From assembly GCA_937958785.1 (NCBI GenBank), contig CALGMY010000035.1, positions 1 through 7,572 on the forward strand: a DNA stretch of 7,572 nt, given 5' to 3'. Shown one piece after another: positions 1-5,164 of this stretch. The translations under genes were made by a program, and so were the position numbers. The notes under the pieces are model-generated. The model saw only the letters and a list, made by a program, of their open reading frames with translations, searched no databases and was not told the DNA's origin. The DNA comes from an uncultured Gammaproteobacteria bacterium (GTDB lineage Bacteria; Pseudomonadota; Gammaproteobacteria; Steroidobacterales; GCA-2729495). Position 1 is the first letter of the stretch. Each line of letters starts with the position of its first letter.

Positions 1-48
1 GACGTGGACCAGCCGCGGAACCTGGCCAAGTCGGTCACGGTCGAGTAG
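1..48 (+). CDS. 3' end of an unidentified protein
   Basis: Frame 1 is open from the window edge and ends at a TAG at 46-48, giving the last 15 residues, DVDQPRNLAKSVTVE. High-GC third positions and a stop followed 11 bases later by a REP element, as seen after other genes here, suggest a real gene end. The fragment is too short to assign a family. The upstream part lies outside the window. Confidence 0.5.
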   Translation, partial: DVDQPRNLAKSVTVE

Positions 49-59
49 CCGCGCCGCCC

Positions 60-73
60 GTAGGAGCGCCTTC
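60..73 (+). repeat. Truncated REP head (GCGCC variant)
   Basis: GTAGGAGCGCCTTC matches the first 14 bases of the GCGCC-type REP copies at 1266 and 3269. It then breaks off and is followed one base later by a complete GCGGC-type copy. It appears to be the remnant of one REP interrupted by, or recombined with, another. Confidence 0.7.
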
Positions 74-74
74 T

Positions 75-97
75 GTAGGAGCGGCTTCAGCCGCGAT
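75..97 (+). repeat. REP element, GCGGC variant
   Basis: This is a 23-base element with the head GTAGGAG, a small hairpin GCGGC-TTCA-GCCGC, and the tail GAT. It is identical over 23 bases to the copy at 4489-4511, and over 22 bases to the inverted copy at 5165-5186. It lies just downstream of the gene ending at 48, with its head toward that gene. REP elements are usually intergenic and are often spread by RAYT transposases; none is in this window. Confidence 0.85.
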
Positions 98-119
98 TCC
101 ACCCCGCCCCCACCGGTGG

Positions 120-125
120 TGTAAT
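120..125 (+). promoter_or_regulatory. Possible -10 box for the ybjQ operon
   Basis: TGTAAT matches the sigma-70 -10 consensus at five of six positions and lies 28 bases upstream of the ybjQ start. It directly follows a 10-base palindrome, CCACCGGTGG, at 110-119, which could be an operator. No convincing -35 box is seen: the 17-base-spaced hexamer at 97-102 is TTCCAC and overlaps the REP end. This is a weak prediction. Confidence 0.25.
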
Positions 126-140
126 GCCCCCGTCTCCCCC

Positions 141-146
141 AGGGAA
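141..146 (+). promoter_or_regulatory. Ribosome binding site of ybjQ
   Basis: AGGGAA lies 7 bases upstream of the ATG at 154. It supports that start over the in-frame ATG at 124, which has no Shine-Dalgarno sequence and would add ten residues not present in the family. Confidence 0.6.
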
Positions 147-153
147 TCGGGCC

Positions 154-474
154 ATGCACCTCACCACCACCCCCGGCATCGACGGCAAGCGCATCACCCG
201 CTACTGCGGGATCGTGGCGGGGGAGGCCATCCTCGGTGCCAACATCTTCAAGGACCTGTTTGCCGGGATCCGCGACCTGGTGGGCGGCCGGTCGGCCACC
301 TACGAGAAGGAGCTGCAGCGGGCCCGGGACATCGCGCTGCAGGAGCTAAAGGAGCGGGCGGCCGACCTCGGTGCCAACGCCGTGGTGGGCGTGGACCTGG
401 ACTACGAGGTCATGGGCCGGGAGAACGGCATGCTGATGGTGTCCGCGAGCGGCACCGCGGTGGTGGTCGAGTAG
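154..474 (+). CDS. ybjQ: YbjQ/UPF0145 family protein
   Basis: This is a 106-residue protein of the YbjQ (UPF0145) family, also described as a putative heavy-metal-binding domain; E. coli YbjQ is about 107 residues. Family hallmarks are all present: MHLTTTPGIDG at the N-terminus, YCGIVAGEAILGANIF at about 17-32, RDLVGGRSATYEKEL at 40-54, and GANAVVGVDLDYE at 73-85 before the final SASGTAVVVE strand. Nothing suggests truncation or a signal peptide, so it is probably cytoplasmic; family members form oligomeric rings, and the cellular role is not settled. The start at 154 is chosen by homology and an AGGGAA site. It is the first gene of a tight operon: the VOC gene starts 4 bases after its stop. 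Family assignment is firm; function is open. Confidence 0.9.
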   Translation: MHLTTTPGIDGKRITRYCGIVAGEAILGANIFKDLFAGIRDLVGGRSATYEKELQRARDIALQELKERAADLGANAVVGVDLDYEVMGRENGMLMVSASGTAVVVE

Positions 475-478
475 GCCC

Positions 479-904
479 GTGTTCACTTATCTCTGCCTCG
501 GCACCAGCGACCTCGAGCGCTCCATCCGCTTCTACGACCCGGTGATGGCGGCGCTCGGCCACCGTCGCTGCGTCGTCGGGCCCGAGGAGGCCTGGGACGG
601 CTGGGCCGGGTGGGGCACCTACGAGGACCAGGGCGCCCGGGAGCTGGCGCTCTGGGTGTGCCCGCCCTTCGACCGGCGGGCCGTCACCGCCGGCAACGGG
701 TCCATGATCGCCCTGCGGGCCACCCGCTGGCAGCAGGTGGACGATTTCCACGCGGCCGCCATCCGGTCCGGGGGCGCCTCCGAGGGGGCCCCGGGCCTGC
801 GGCCCCAGTACCAGCCCGACTTCTATGCCGCCTATGTGCGGGACCCGGACGGCCACAAGCTGGCGGCCGTGTGCCGGGGTTTCACCGCGAGGCCCGCGTC
901 ATGA
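479..904 (+). CDS. VOC (glyoxalase/bleomycin-resistance fold) family protein
   Basis: This 141-residue protein starts at a GTG four bases after the ybjQ stop. The N-terminus, YLCLGTSDLERSIRFYDPVMAALG, is the first beta-alpha unit of a glyoxalase/dioxygenase (VOC) module, and FYAAYVRDPDGHKLAAVCR near residues 116-134 is its typical last strand. The length fits a single VOC domain, which usually dimerises. The substrate is unknown. Two positions that often carry metal ligands appear replaced: the first-strand His is Tyr4, and the usual Glu in the final strand (commonly KIEAV) is Ala in KLAAV. A metal-independent or binding role is therefore possible. Its TGA overlaps the ATG of the RraB-like gene, indicating translational coupling. 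Family confidence is high; activity is unknown. Confidence 0.85.
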   Translation: MFTYLCLGTSDLERSIRFYDPVMAALGHRRCVVGPEEAWDGWAGWGTYEDQGARELALWVCPPFDRRAVTAGNGSMIALRATRWQQVDDFHAAAIRSGGASEGAPGLRPQYQPDFYAAYVRDPDGHKLAAVCRGFTARPAS

Positions 905-1269
905 GCACCACCTTCCCCAACGACGAGACCGGCGAGCTGCTGCGCCTCATGCAGGAGCAGGCCGATGATCTCTCGGTGCCGCGGGATATCGACTTCTTCC
1001 TCGTGTTCGATACCCGGGCCGATGCGGAAGCTTTCGCCAGCCGGACGGATCTCGGGCACGAGTTCGAGGTCGCGGTGTCCCGCTACGAGAAGACCAGCAA
1101 GTGGCAGGCGACCCTCACCGTGCACAGGGTCCCGGTCTACGCCGAGATCGTGATGCTGGAAAAGCAGGTCGCCCGCCTCGGCCGCCAGCAGGGCGGCGAG
1201 CCCGACGGCTGGGGCTGCGCCCTGATCCGGCAGGAGCGCCCGCAGGAGCGCCCGCAGGAGCGCCCGTAG
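901..1269 (+). CDS. RraB-like (regulator of RNase E activity B) family protein
   Basis: This 122-residue protein starts at an ATG overlapping the VOC stop (ATGA, 901-904), with GAGG 8 bases upstream. The body has an acidic start, then DIDFFLVFDTRADAEAFA (30-46), a central strand region SKWQATLTVHRVPVYAEI (66-83), an amphipathic helix, and GGEPDGWGCALI (98-109). The GGxxDGWG ending and the split-alpha-beta layout are typical of the RraB domain, whose E. coli member binds and inhibits RNase E. This protein lacks the long acidic C-terminus of E. coli RraB, so RNase E binding is only inferred. The C-terminus is unusual: three QERP repeats encoded by three identical 12-base units, ending at a TAG that belongs to a REP element. 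It is the last gene of the operon and converges on fghA. Confidence 0.75.
   Translation: MSTTFPNDETGELLRLMQEQADDLSVPRDIDFFLVFDTRADAEAFASRTDLGHEFEVAVSRYEKTSKWQATLTVHRVPVYAEIVMLEKQVARLGRQQGGEPDGWGCALIRQERPQERPQERP
1231..1266 (+). repeat. Three tandem 12-base repeats inside the RraB-like gene
   Basis: CAGGAGCGCCCG occurs three times without change (1231-1242, 1243-1254, 1255-1266), encoding QERP three times. The next bases, TAGGAGCGCC, begin a REP element and differ from the repeat unit in the first base. The units therefore look like copies of the REP head in which the stop TAG became CAG (Gln). Confidence 0.95.
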
Positions 1270-1288
1270 GAGCGCCTTCAGGCGCGAT
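1266..1288 (+). repeat. REP element, GCGCC variant, left arm of an inverted pair
   Basis: The head GTAGGAG, the hairpin GCGCC-TTCA-GGCGC and the tail GAT form a 23-base unit. It forms a perfect inverted repeat with 1302-1324 across a 13-base spacer centred on GGGCCC. The TAG of the head (1267-1269) is the stop codon of the RraB-like gene. With no T-run after the stem, it is not a standard intrinsic terminator, although the stem may protect both convergent mRNAs at their 3' ends. Confidence 0.9.
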
Positions 1289-1301
1289 TGCGGGGCCCGG
1301 C

Positions 1302-1324
1302 ATCGCGCCTGAAGGCGCTCCTAC
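1302..1324 (-). repeat. REP element, GCGCC variant, right arm of an inverted pair
   Basis: This is an exact reverse complement of 1266-1288 over 23 bases. Read on the minus strand, its head TAG (1323-1321) is the stop codon of fghA. The pair sits exactly between two convergent genes, each ending on its own REP. Confidence 0.9.
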
Positions 1325-2184
1325 AGTCCGAGTGCTTCCGCGTGGTGGCGCAGGTGGTCCTCGATCATGCTGCTCACGAACCAGTAGCCGTGGCCGTAGC
1401 CCTCGTGGCGGCGGACTGCCAGCGGGTAACCCGAGCGACGGGCCGCGGCCTCCAGCAGTTCGGGCTTCAGTTGGGCCGCCAGGAACTCGTCCTCCAGGCC
1501 CTGGTCCACGAGGATCGGCGGCCGGCCGGACACGGACGTGAGGTCGCCCATCAGTTCGGTGGCGTCATAGGCACGCCAGGCGTCCCGGTCCGGCCCCAGG
1601 TAGCGGGGCAGGGCCTTCTGGCCCCAGGGGCACTGCATCGGCGCCACGATGGGTGCGAGGGCCGACAGGCTGCGGAAGCGCTCCGGGTGCTTCAGGCCGA
1701 TGGTCAGGGCGCCGTGGCCGCCCATGGAGTGCCCCATGATCCCCACCCGATCCGCGTCGAGCGGAAAAGTACCCAGCACCAGGTCCGGCAGCTCCCGGGC
1801 CACGTAGCTGTACATCCGGTAGTGCGCCGACCAGGGGGCCTCGGTCGCGTCCAGGTAGAAGCCCGCCGAGAGCCCGAAGTCCCAGGATTCGTCGTCACCC
1901 GGGAGCCGGACGCCCCGGGGGCTCGTGTCCGGTGACAGCAGCGCGAGGCCCAGCTCCGCCGCGACCCGCTGGGCCCCGGACTTGATCGGGAAGGTCTCCT
2001 CGTTGCAGGTCAGCCCCGCCAGGTAGATCACCAGCGGCACCCGCTCGTGCTCCGCCTGGGGCGGCAGGTAGAGCCCGAAGCGCATCTCGCAGCCGGTGCT
2101 CCGGGCGGGATGCCGGTAGAAATGCTGCCAGCCGTCGAAGCAGCGGTGGCGATTGGACAGGAGGAGGTTTTCGGCGGCGGGCAT
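1321..2184 (-). CDS. fghA: S-formylglutathione hydrolase
   Basis: This 287-residue cytosolic serine hydrolase (esterase D type) hydrolyses S-formylglutathione to formate and glutathione, the second step of glutathione-dependent formaldehyde detoxification. Evidence: CFDGWQHFYRH (15-25); the oxyanion region LVIYLAGLTCNEETF (51-65); the block LLSPDTSPRG (82-91) ending before the family's GDDESWDFG-AGFYLDAT segment (96-114); and the nucleophile elbow GHSMGGHG with Ser153. The other triad residues are probably Asp232 (in DQGLEDEF) and His265 (in GYGHGYWF). Length fits the family (E. coli FrmB and YeiG are about 278). The ATG at 2184 is preferred over an upstream in-frame start at 2220 because GGAGA lies 7 bases before it and the family begins here. 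The partner dehydrogenase gene (adhC/frmA) is not in the window. Its stop codon is supplied by a REP. Confidence 0.95.
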   Translation of the reverse strand: MPAAENLLLSNRHRCFDGWQHFYRHPARSTGCEMRFGLYLPPQAEHERVPLVIYLAGLTCNEETFPIKSGAQRVAAELGLALLSPDTSPRGVRLPGDDESWDFGLSAGFYLDATEAPWSAHYRMYSYVARELPDLVLGTFPLDADRVGIMGHSMGGHGALTIGLKHPERFRSLSALAPIVAPMQCPWGQKALPRYLGPDRDAWRAYDATELMGDLTSVSGRPPILVDQGLEDEFLAAQLKPELLEAAARRSGYPLAVRRHEGYGHGYWFVSSMIEDHLRHHAEALGL

Positions 2185-2191
2185 CGGCGGT

Positions 2192-2196
2192 TCTCC
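2192..2196 (-). promoter_or_regulatory. Ribosome binding site of fghA
   Basis: Read on the minus strand, GGAGA lies 7 bases before the ATG at 2184, which decides the start. The whole divergent gap to the DUF1838 gene is only 50 bases (2185-2234), so at least one of the two promoters must overlap the other gene's 5' end. No clear -35/-10 pair is visible in the gap. Confidence 0.6.
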
Positions 2197-2222
2197 GGTA
2201 GGCTCGCCACATCTTCTCACCC

Positions 2223-2227
2223 GGGAG
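2223..2227 (+). promoter_or_regulatory. Ribosome binding site of the DUF1838 gene
   Basis: GGGAG lies 7 bases before the ATG at 2235 and supports that start. Confidence 0.6.
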
Positions 2228-2234
2228 CGAAACC

Positions 2235-3272
2235 ATGTACCTGGACGCGCTGCAGGCCACCGTGGCCAGCTACTCCCGCCGGCACCTGCTCGGCCTCGGC
2301 GTCGCCGCCGGGGTCGGCGCCCTGGCGGGCCCGGTGCCGGCCGGGGCGGCCAGCCGCCCGCTCGATCTCACCACCGCCGCTGACAACATCCAGGCCTTCG
2401 CCAAGACCTGGGGCACCCTCGGCGAGGAGCCCGTCTTTGGCGGCCACGAGGGGGTGTTCTTCGCGAGCATCGGCAGCCGCCGGGCCATGCCCCTCTTCGG
2501 CTACGTGGGCTTCGGCAGCCTGCAGTTCCGCATCCTGCCGAACGGTGATGCCGAGTACCGGGGCAAGGACGCCACGTTCTATACCGACCTCGCGACGGGC
2601 GAGTTGCTGGACACCTGGCAGAACCCCTTCACGGGCAAGGCGGTGAAGGTGTACCCGTACCTCAACGAGCAGGTGAGCACGACGATCCCGGCCCGCTATC
2701 CCGCCGAGCGCATGACCACCGATGTCTACCGGTGGGAGATCGCCATCGGCAACGCCGCGTCCCGCCGGGAGGAGGCGGGGAAGTACCGGGGCGACCAGGG
2801 CGAGTCCGGTCGCACCGTCCCCTTCGTGCTGCCCTGGCGCCGGGTGGGCAGCCACTACCTGCTGAGCTGGGACTGGATGCTGGAGGTGGCCAACCCGGTC
2901 ACCCCCGAGGGCTGGCCCGAGGCCTCCACCGGTCCCGTCATCAACCCATCCGAGCACTTCACTTTCTTCGTCCCGGCCGCCGAGCTCGAGGACCGGTCCC
3001 GGCCCTGGGCCACCATGACCGCCGGCTTCTTCCGCCAGTGCCCCTGGCTGCCCTGGATGCGCATGGGCCGGAGTGGCATCGAGGGCCGGATGTTCGCCAA
3101 CTCCCACAGCTACAAGATCACCGGCGGGCTGGACAACATCCCCCGGCCGGTCCTCGCCCGCCTGGAGAAGGACTACCCGGACATGCTGGTGGCGCCGAAG
3201 GACTGGTCCCAGCACCCGGTGGGCAGCACCTGGGGCTACTACGCCAAGGTGGCCCCCCGGGAGGTGCCGTAG
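2235..3272 (+). CDS. DUF1838 family protein with a Tat signal
   Basis: This 345-residue protein is probably exported folded to the periplasm. Residues 14-38 look like a twin-arginine signal: SRRHLL (14-19), a hydrophobic Gly/Ala/Leu/Val stretch, and an AxA-type site at Ala36-Gly-Ala38. The mature part resembles DUF1838: FYTDLATGELLDTW followed by QNPFTGKAVKVYPYLNEQ in the first half, then SWDWMLEVANPVTPEGW and a Trp/Pro-rich FFRQCPWLPWMRMG in the second half. No catalytic motif is evident and the family has no established function. A Tat signal often means a cofactor is loaded in the cytoplasm, but none can be identified here. It is divergent from fghA, which suggests but does not show shared control. 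Its TAG stop is the first part of a REP element (GTAGGAG), so the C-terminus PREVP ends exactly at the REP boundary. Confidence 0.75.
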   Translation: MYLDALQATVASYSRRHLLGLGVAAGVGALAGPVPAGAASRPLDLTTAADNIQAFAKTWGTLGEEPVFGGHEGVFFASIGSRRAMPLFGYVGFGSLQFRILPNGDAEYRGKDATFYTDLATGELLDTWQNPFTGKAVKVYPYLNEQVSTTIPARYPAERMTTDVYRWEIAIGNAASRREEAGKYRGDQGESGRTVPFVLPWRRVGSHYLLSWDWMLEVANPVTPEGWPEASTGPVINPSEHFTFFVPAAELEDRSRPWATMTAGFFRQCPWLPWMRMGRSGIEGRMFANSHSYKITGGLDNIPRPVLARLEKDYPDMLVAPKDWSQHPVGSTWGYYAKVAPREVP

Positions 3273-3291
3273 GAGCGCCTTCAGGCGCGAT
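3269..3291 (+). repeat. REP element, GCGCC variant, left arm of the second inverted pair
   Basis: This is identical over 23 bases to 1266-1288. Its TAG (3270-3272) terminates the DUF1838 gene. With 3295-3316 it can form a 22-base-pair perfect stem closed by the 4-base loop TCCT, far tighter than the first pair. No T-run follows, so termination would not be of the classical intrinsic kind. Confidence 0.9.
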
Positions 3292-3294
3292 CCT

Positions 3295-3316
3295 TCGCGC
3301 CTGAAGGCGCTCCTAC
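3295..3316 (-). repeat. REP element, GCGCC variant, right arm of the second inverted pair
   Basis: This is the reverse complement of 3269-3290 over 22 bases. It is the only full REP copy here whose head does not adjoin a stop codon; it appears to exist as the partner arm of the pair, lying between two plus-strand genes. Confidence 0.9.
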
Positions 3317-3330
3317 GGCGGCAACTCGGC

Positions 3331-3336
3331 TACAAT
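3331..3336 (+). promoter_or_regulatory. Possible -10 box for the LLM oxidoreductase gene
   Basis: TACAAT (five of six matches to TATAAT) lies just after the REP pair, in a more AT-rich gap. The correctly spaced -35 position falls inside the REP arm and reads CGCTCC, so the -35 is poor. A second possibility is TTGATA at 3356-3361 with a weak TATGTC about 19 bases on. Either would leave a 5' leader of roughly 70-120 bases. Confidence 0.3.
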
Positions 3337-3341
3337 GCCGG

Positions 3342-3379
3342 CCCGCCAGAAGGCCTTGATAATTGGCCGGTTTGGCGGG
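3342..3379 (+). other. Imperfect palindrome in the leader of the LLM gene
   Basis: CCCGCCA (3342-3348) pairs with TGGCGGG (3373-3379). The pairing extends by a G-U and an A-U pair, then an inner GGCC (3352-3355) pairs with GGCC (3365-3368) around the 9-base AT-rich loop TTGATAATT. It could be a protein-binding operator or an RNA stem. No known riboswitch consensus was recognised. Confidence 0.4.
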
Positions 3380-3446
3380 TTATGTCGATCTACTGTCAAG
3401 TAGATGTCAATAATGTGGCTAGTCTTTTCGCCGCCCTCTGAAGGGC

Positions 3447-3451
3447 AGGAG
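3447..3451 (+). promoter_or_regulatory. Ribosome binding site of the LLM gene, next to a hairpin
   Basis: AGGAG lies 7 bases before the GTG at 3459 and supports that non-ATG start. Directly upstream, with no gap, is a small hairpin GCCCT-CTGA-AGGGC (3433-3446), which could affect ribosome access. Confidence 0.6.
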
Positions 3452-3458
3452 CATCCCC

Positions 3459-4484
3459 GTGGAAGTCGACATCATCCTGGAGCCGGACCTGGGCCCCGCC
3501 CAGCTCGTGGAGCTCGCCACCACCGCCGAGAAGTACGGCATCCGGGCGCTGTGGACGTCCAACTACTTCGCCCACTGGGACCCCTTCATCAGCCTCGTCC
3601 CGGTGGCCCAGGCGACCAAGCGCCTGAAGATGGGTGCGCTGGCGGTCAGCCCCTTCGAGATGCACCCGCTGAAGATCGCGAACGCCCTGCTCAGCCTCAA
3701 CGAGCTGTCCGGCGGCCGGGCAATGGCCGCCATCGGCGCCGGCGAAGGCAACCTGGACGCCATGGCGCTGCACAAGCCCCAGAAGATCGTCGTGGCGGTG
3801 CGCGAGGCGCTGGAGATCGTCATCGGCGCCGGCCAGAAGAAGCTGGCGAAGGACGGCTACAAGGGCGAGGAGTTCAACGTCACCTACCCCTGCGCCTATG
3901 ACTGGCTGAAGGCGCCGCCACCCTTCGTCTACGGCACTGCCTACCGGCACATGATGATGCGCATGGAGGCCCGGGTGGCCGACGGCGTCTTCATCGGCTG
4001 CACCCCCACCGAGATCATCGAGCCCGCCATGGAGCAGGTCCGGGTGGGCGAGGCCAAGCGCGAGCCCGGCAAGGCGCCCATCCGCGTGAACAGCTTCTGG
4101 GCCTGGCACGTGAAGGCCGACCGGAAGGAAGCCTACCGGGAGTCCCGCCGGGAGCTCGCCTGGCGGGCCCGCAAGCTGGACGGGGACCTCATCAAGCTCT
4201 GGGCGACCCCGGACGAGGTCCAGATGGTCACCAGCAACTTCGACAAGTTCGTCGCTGCCTGGTTCGACCGCTCCGGCCACATCCAGGGCGTGCCGGAGGA
4301 GCTCTGCAACCGCCTCTGCGAGGGCCTGACCTCCACCGGTGGCCTCGAGGACCTGGACCGGGAGATCGAGCGCTTCCGGAAGTTCGGCAAGGCGGGACAG
4401 ACCGAGATCGCGCTCAGGCTGCACGACAACCCGATGGATGCGCTGAAGATCATCGGCGAGCGCGTCGTCCCGGCGCTGCGCTGA
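3459..4484 (+). CDS. LLM-class (luciferase-like) flavin- or F420-dependent oxidoreductase
   Basis: This 341-residue enzyme has the bacterial-luciferase-like TIM-barrel fold. The N-terminus, MEVDIILEPDLGPAQL, is barrel strand 1, followed by AEKYGIRALWTSNYFAHWDP (20 residues near 24-43). Then come LKMGALAVSPFEMHPLKIA and LNELSGGRAMAAIGAG, typical cofactor- and substrate-pocket segments of this superfamily, and ARVADGVFIG in the second half. The superfamily uses FMN or coenzyme F420 as hydride carrier and includes alkane monooxygenases and methylenetetrahydromethanopterin reductases; substrate and cofactor cannot be read from sequence. The length is usual for the family and no signal peptide is present. 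The start is a GTG with a good AGGAG site. It is probably monocistronic: it follows a REP pair and a 142-base leader, and a REP lies 4 bases after its TGA. Confidence 0.88.
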   Translation: MEVDIILEPDLGPAQLVELATTAEKYGIRALWTSNYFAHWDPFISLVPVAQATKRLKMGALAVSPFEMHPLKIANALLSLNELSGGRAMAAIGAGEGNLDAMALHKPQKIVVAVREALEIVIGAGQKKLAKDGYKGEEFNVTYPCAYDWLKAPPPFVYGTAYRHMMMRMEARVADGVFIGCTPTEIIEPAMEQVRVGEAKREPGKAPIRVNSFWAWHVKADRKEAYRESRRELAWRARKLDGDLIKLWATPDEVQMVTSNFDKFVAAWFDRSGHIQGVPEELCNRLCEGLTSTGGLEDLDREIERFRKFGKAGQTEIALRLHDNPMDALKIIGERVVPALR

Positions 4485-4488
4485 GGCT

Positions 4489-4511
4489 GTAGGAGCGGCT
4501 TCAGCCGCGAT
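4489..4511 (+). repeat. REP element, GCGGC variant
   Basis: This is identical to 75-97. Its head lies 4 bases after the stop of the LLM gene. On the opposite strand its loop supplies the TGA stop (4503-4501) and the last codons of the PEP-CTERM-like gene. It forms an inverted pair at long range (22 bases) with 5165-5186. Confidence 0.9.
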
Positions 4512-5106
4512 CCCGTTTCCGGCCGGCAACTCCGCGCGCAGCGGCGGCTAACAGCGCGGTACCGAGCAGCCAGATGCCACCTGGTGCCGGCACGACCGCG
4601 AAAGTCCATGTGTAGTGGACGGGAGGCACAGTGGGCGCGGCGAATGCTGAGCGGAACGTGCTGTCCAGCGGAATCAGCAAGGGTGCCTGCGGCGCCCGGA
4701 TTTCCATCGTCGCATCGACCACCTCCGGCGCTGGATTTCCCGGACCGATGACGTACCAGACGTTCTGATTCTGCCAACCGGCTGAAAACCCGGAATCGCC
4801 GCCGGGAGGGCAGGAAGTACAGCCCAACGACCACGACAAGGTTGCCGACTCGAGCACCTGACCAGGAGCGAACCGGATACTGAACGCGTCCACGTCCGCC
4901 GAATCGGTGGAGGTGCCGTTCCCAAACCTTCCCGTGACGGAATTGACCCCTATCCCCAGCTCGAGCGGCGCCCATTCGATCGACGGCAGGTCGCCATCGA
5001 CCGCTTCGTCGTAGGTGATAGTAGCTGCAATGGCTGACGAAGCCATGAAGGGGAGCAGGGCGATCACCAAGCCAGCGGATGAAAGGCGGGAGGTGCGCGA
5101 AGGCAT
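4501..5106 (-). CDS. Secreted protein with a PEP-CTERM/VPLPA-like sorting tail
   Basis: This is a 201-residue exported protein. The signal peptide is basic then hydrophobic (MPSRTSRLSSAGLVIALLPF), with a likely cut after Ala27 in SSAIA-ATI. The mature part is Gly/Ser/Asp-rich and beta-like, with a segment resembling the beta-sandwich of many PEP-CTERM proteins (VNSVTGRFGNGTSTDSADVD, then AFSIRFAPGQVL) and two close Cys (GCTSC). The end has VPAPGGIWLLGTALLA, a short hydrophobic span, then the basic RGVAGRKRDRG: the three-part C-terminal signal recognised by exosortase systems. No exosortase gene is present in the window. The ATG at 5106 is chosen because it begins a clean signal peptide; an in-frame start at 5151 would prepend 15 residues. 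The final residues and stop lie inside a REP. GC is about 58-63% in two 60-base lines counted by hand, against 65-75% in neighbours. Confidence 0.75.
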   Translation of the reverse strand: MPSRTSRLSSAGLVIALLPFMASSAIAATITYDEAVDGDLPSIEWAPLELGIGVNSVTGRFGNGTSTDSADVDAFSIRFAPGQVLESATLSWSLGCTSCPPGGDSGFSAGWQNQNVWYVIGPGNPAPEVVDATMEIRAPQAPLLIPLDSTFRSAFAAPTVPPVHYTWTFAVVPAPGGIWLLGTALLAAAARGVAGRKRDRG

Positions 5107-5113
5107 GGTTGGA

Positions 5114-5143
5114 ATGCTACTGGTCCGGCGGCGGCAGTCGCAA
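5114..5143 (-). promoter_or_regulatory. Possible promoter of the PEP-CTERM-like gene
   Basis: On the minus strand, TTGCGA (5143-5138) and TAGCAT (5119-5114) are separated by 18 bases and match four of six consensus positions each. The -10 box would end 7 bases before the ATG, implying a leaderless or near-leaderless transcript, in keeping with no visible Shine-Dalgarno sequence. This is a weak prediction. Confidence 0.25.
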
Positions 5144-5164
5144 TTCGCCATAATCCGGAAAGTG

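Noticed and set aside
1266..1324. The inverted REP pair as a bidirectional intrinsic terminator
   Set aside because: The stem is strong, but neither side has a run of T after it, so the standard Rho-independent form is absent. It is kept as repeats, with possible mRNA 3'-end protection.
1231..1324. A CRISPR-like array from the repeated units
   Set aside because: Units are contiguous 12-base coding repeats followed by an inverted REP pair, with no spacers and no cas genes.
2217..3215. A 332-codon open frame on the minus strand opposite the DUF1838 gene
   Set aside because: The plus-strand gene has a signal peptide, a ribosome site and family motifs; the minus-strand frame has none of these.
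3317..3458. An FMN or other known riboswitch in the LLM leader
   Set aside because: I looked for the conserved FMN-aptamer blocks because the gene may use flavin, and did not find them; no other known aptamer was recognised.
3396..4529. A 377-codon open frame on the minus strand opposite the LLM oxidoreductase gene
   Set aside because: It is antisense to a clear family member, its translation is low-complexity and unlike any family I recognise, and such shadows are common at high GC.
4501..5151. The longer PEP-CTERM-like protein starting at 5151
   Set aside because: The extra 15 residues (polar, with two Cys and several Arg) would precede a well-formed signal peptide that begins at 5106, so the shorter start is preferred.
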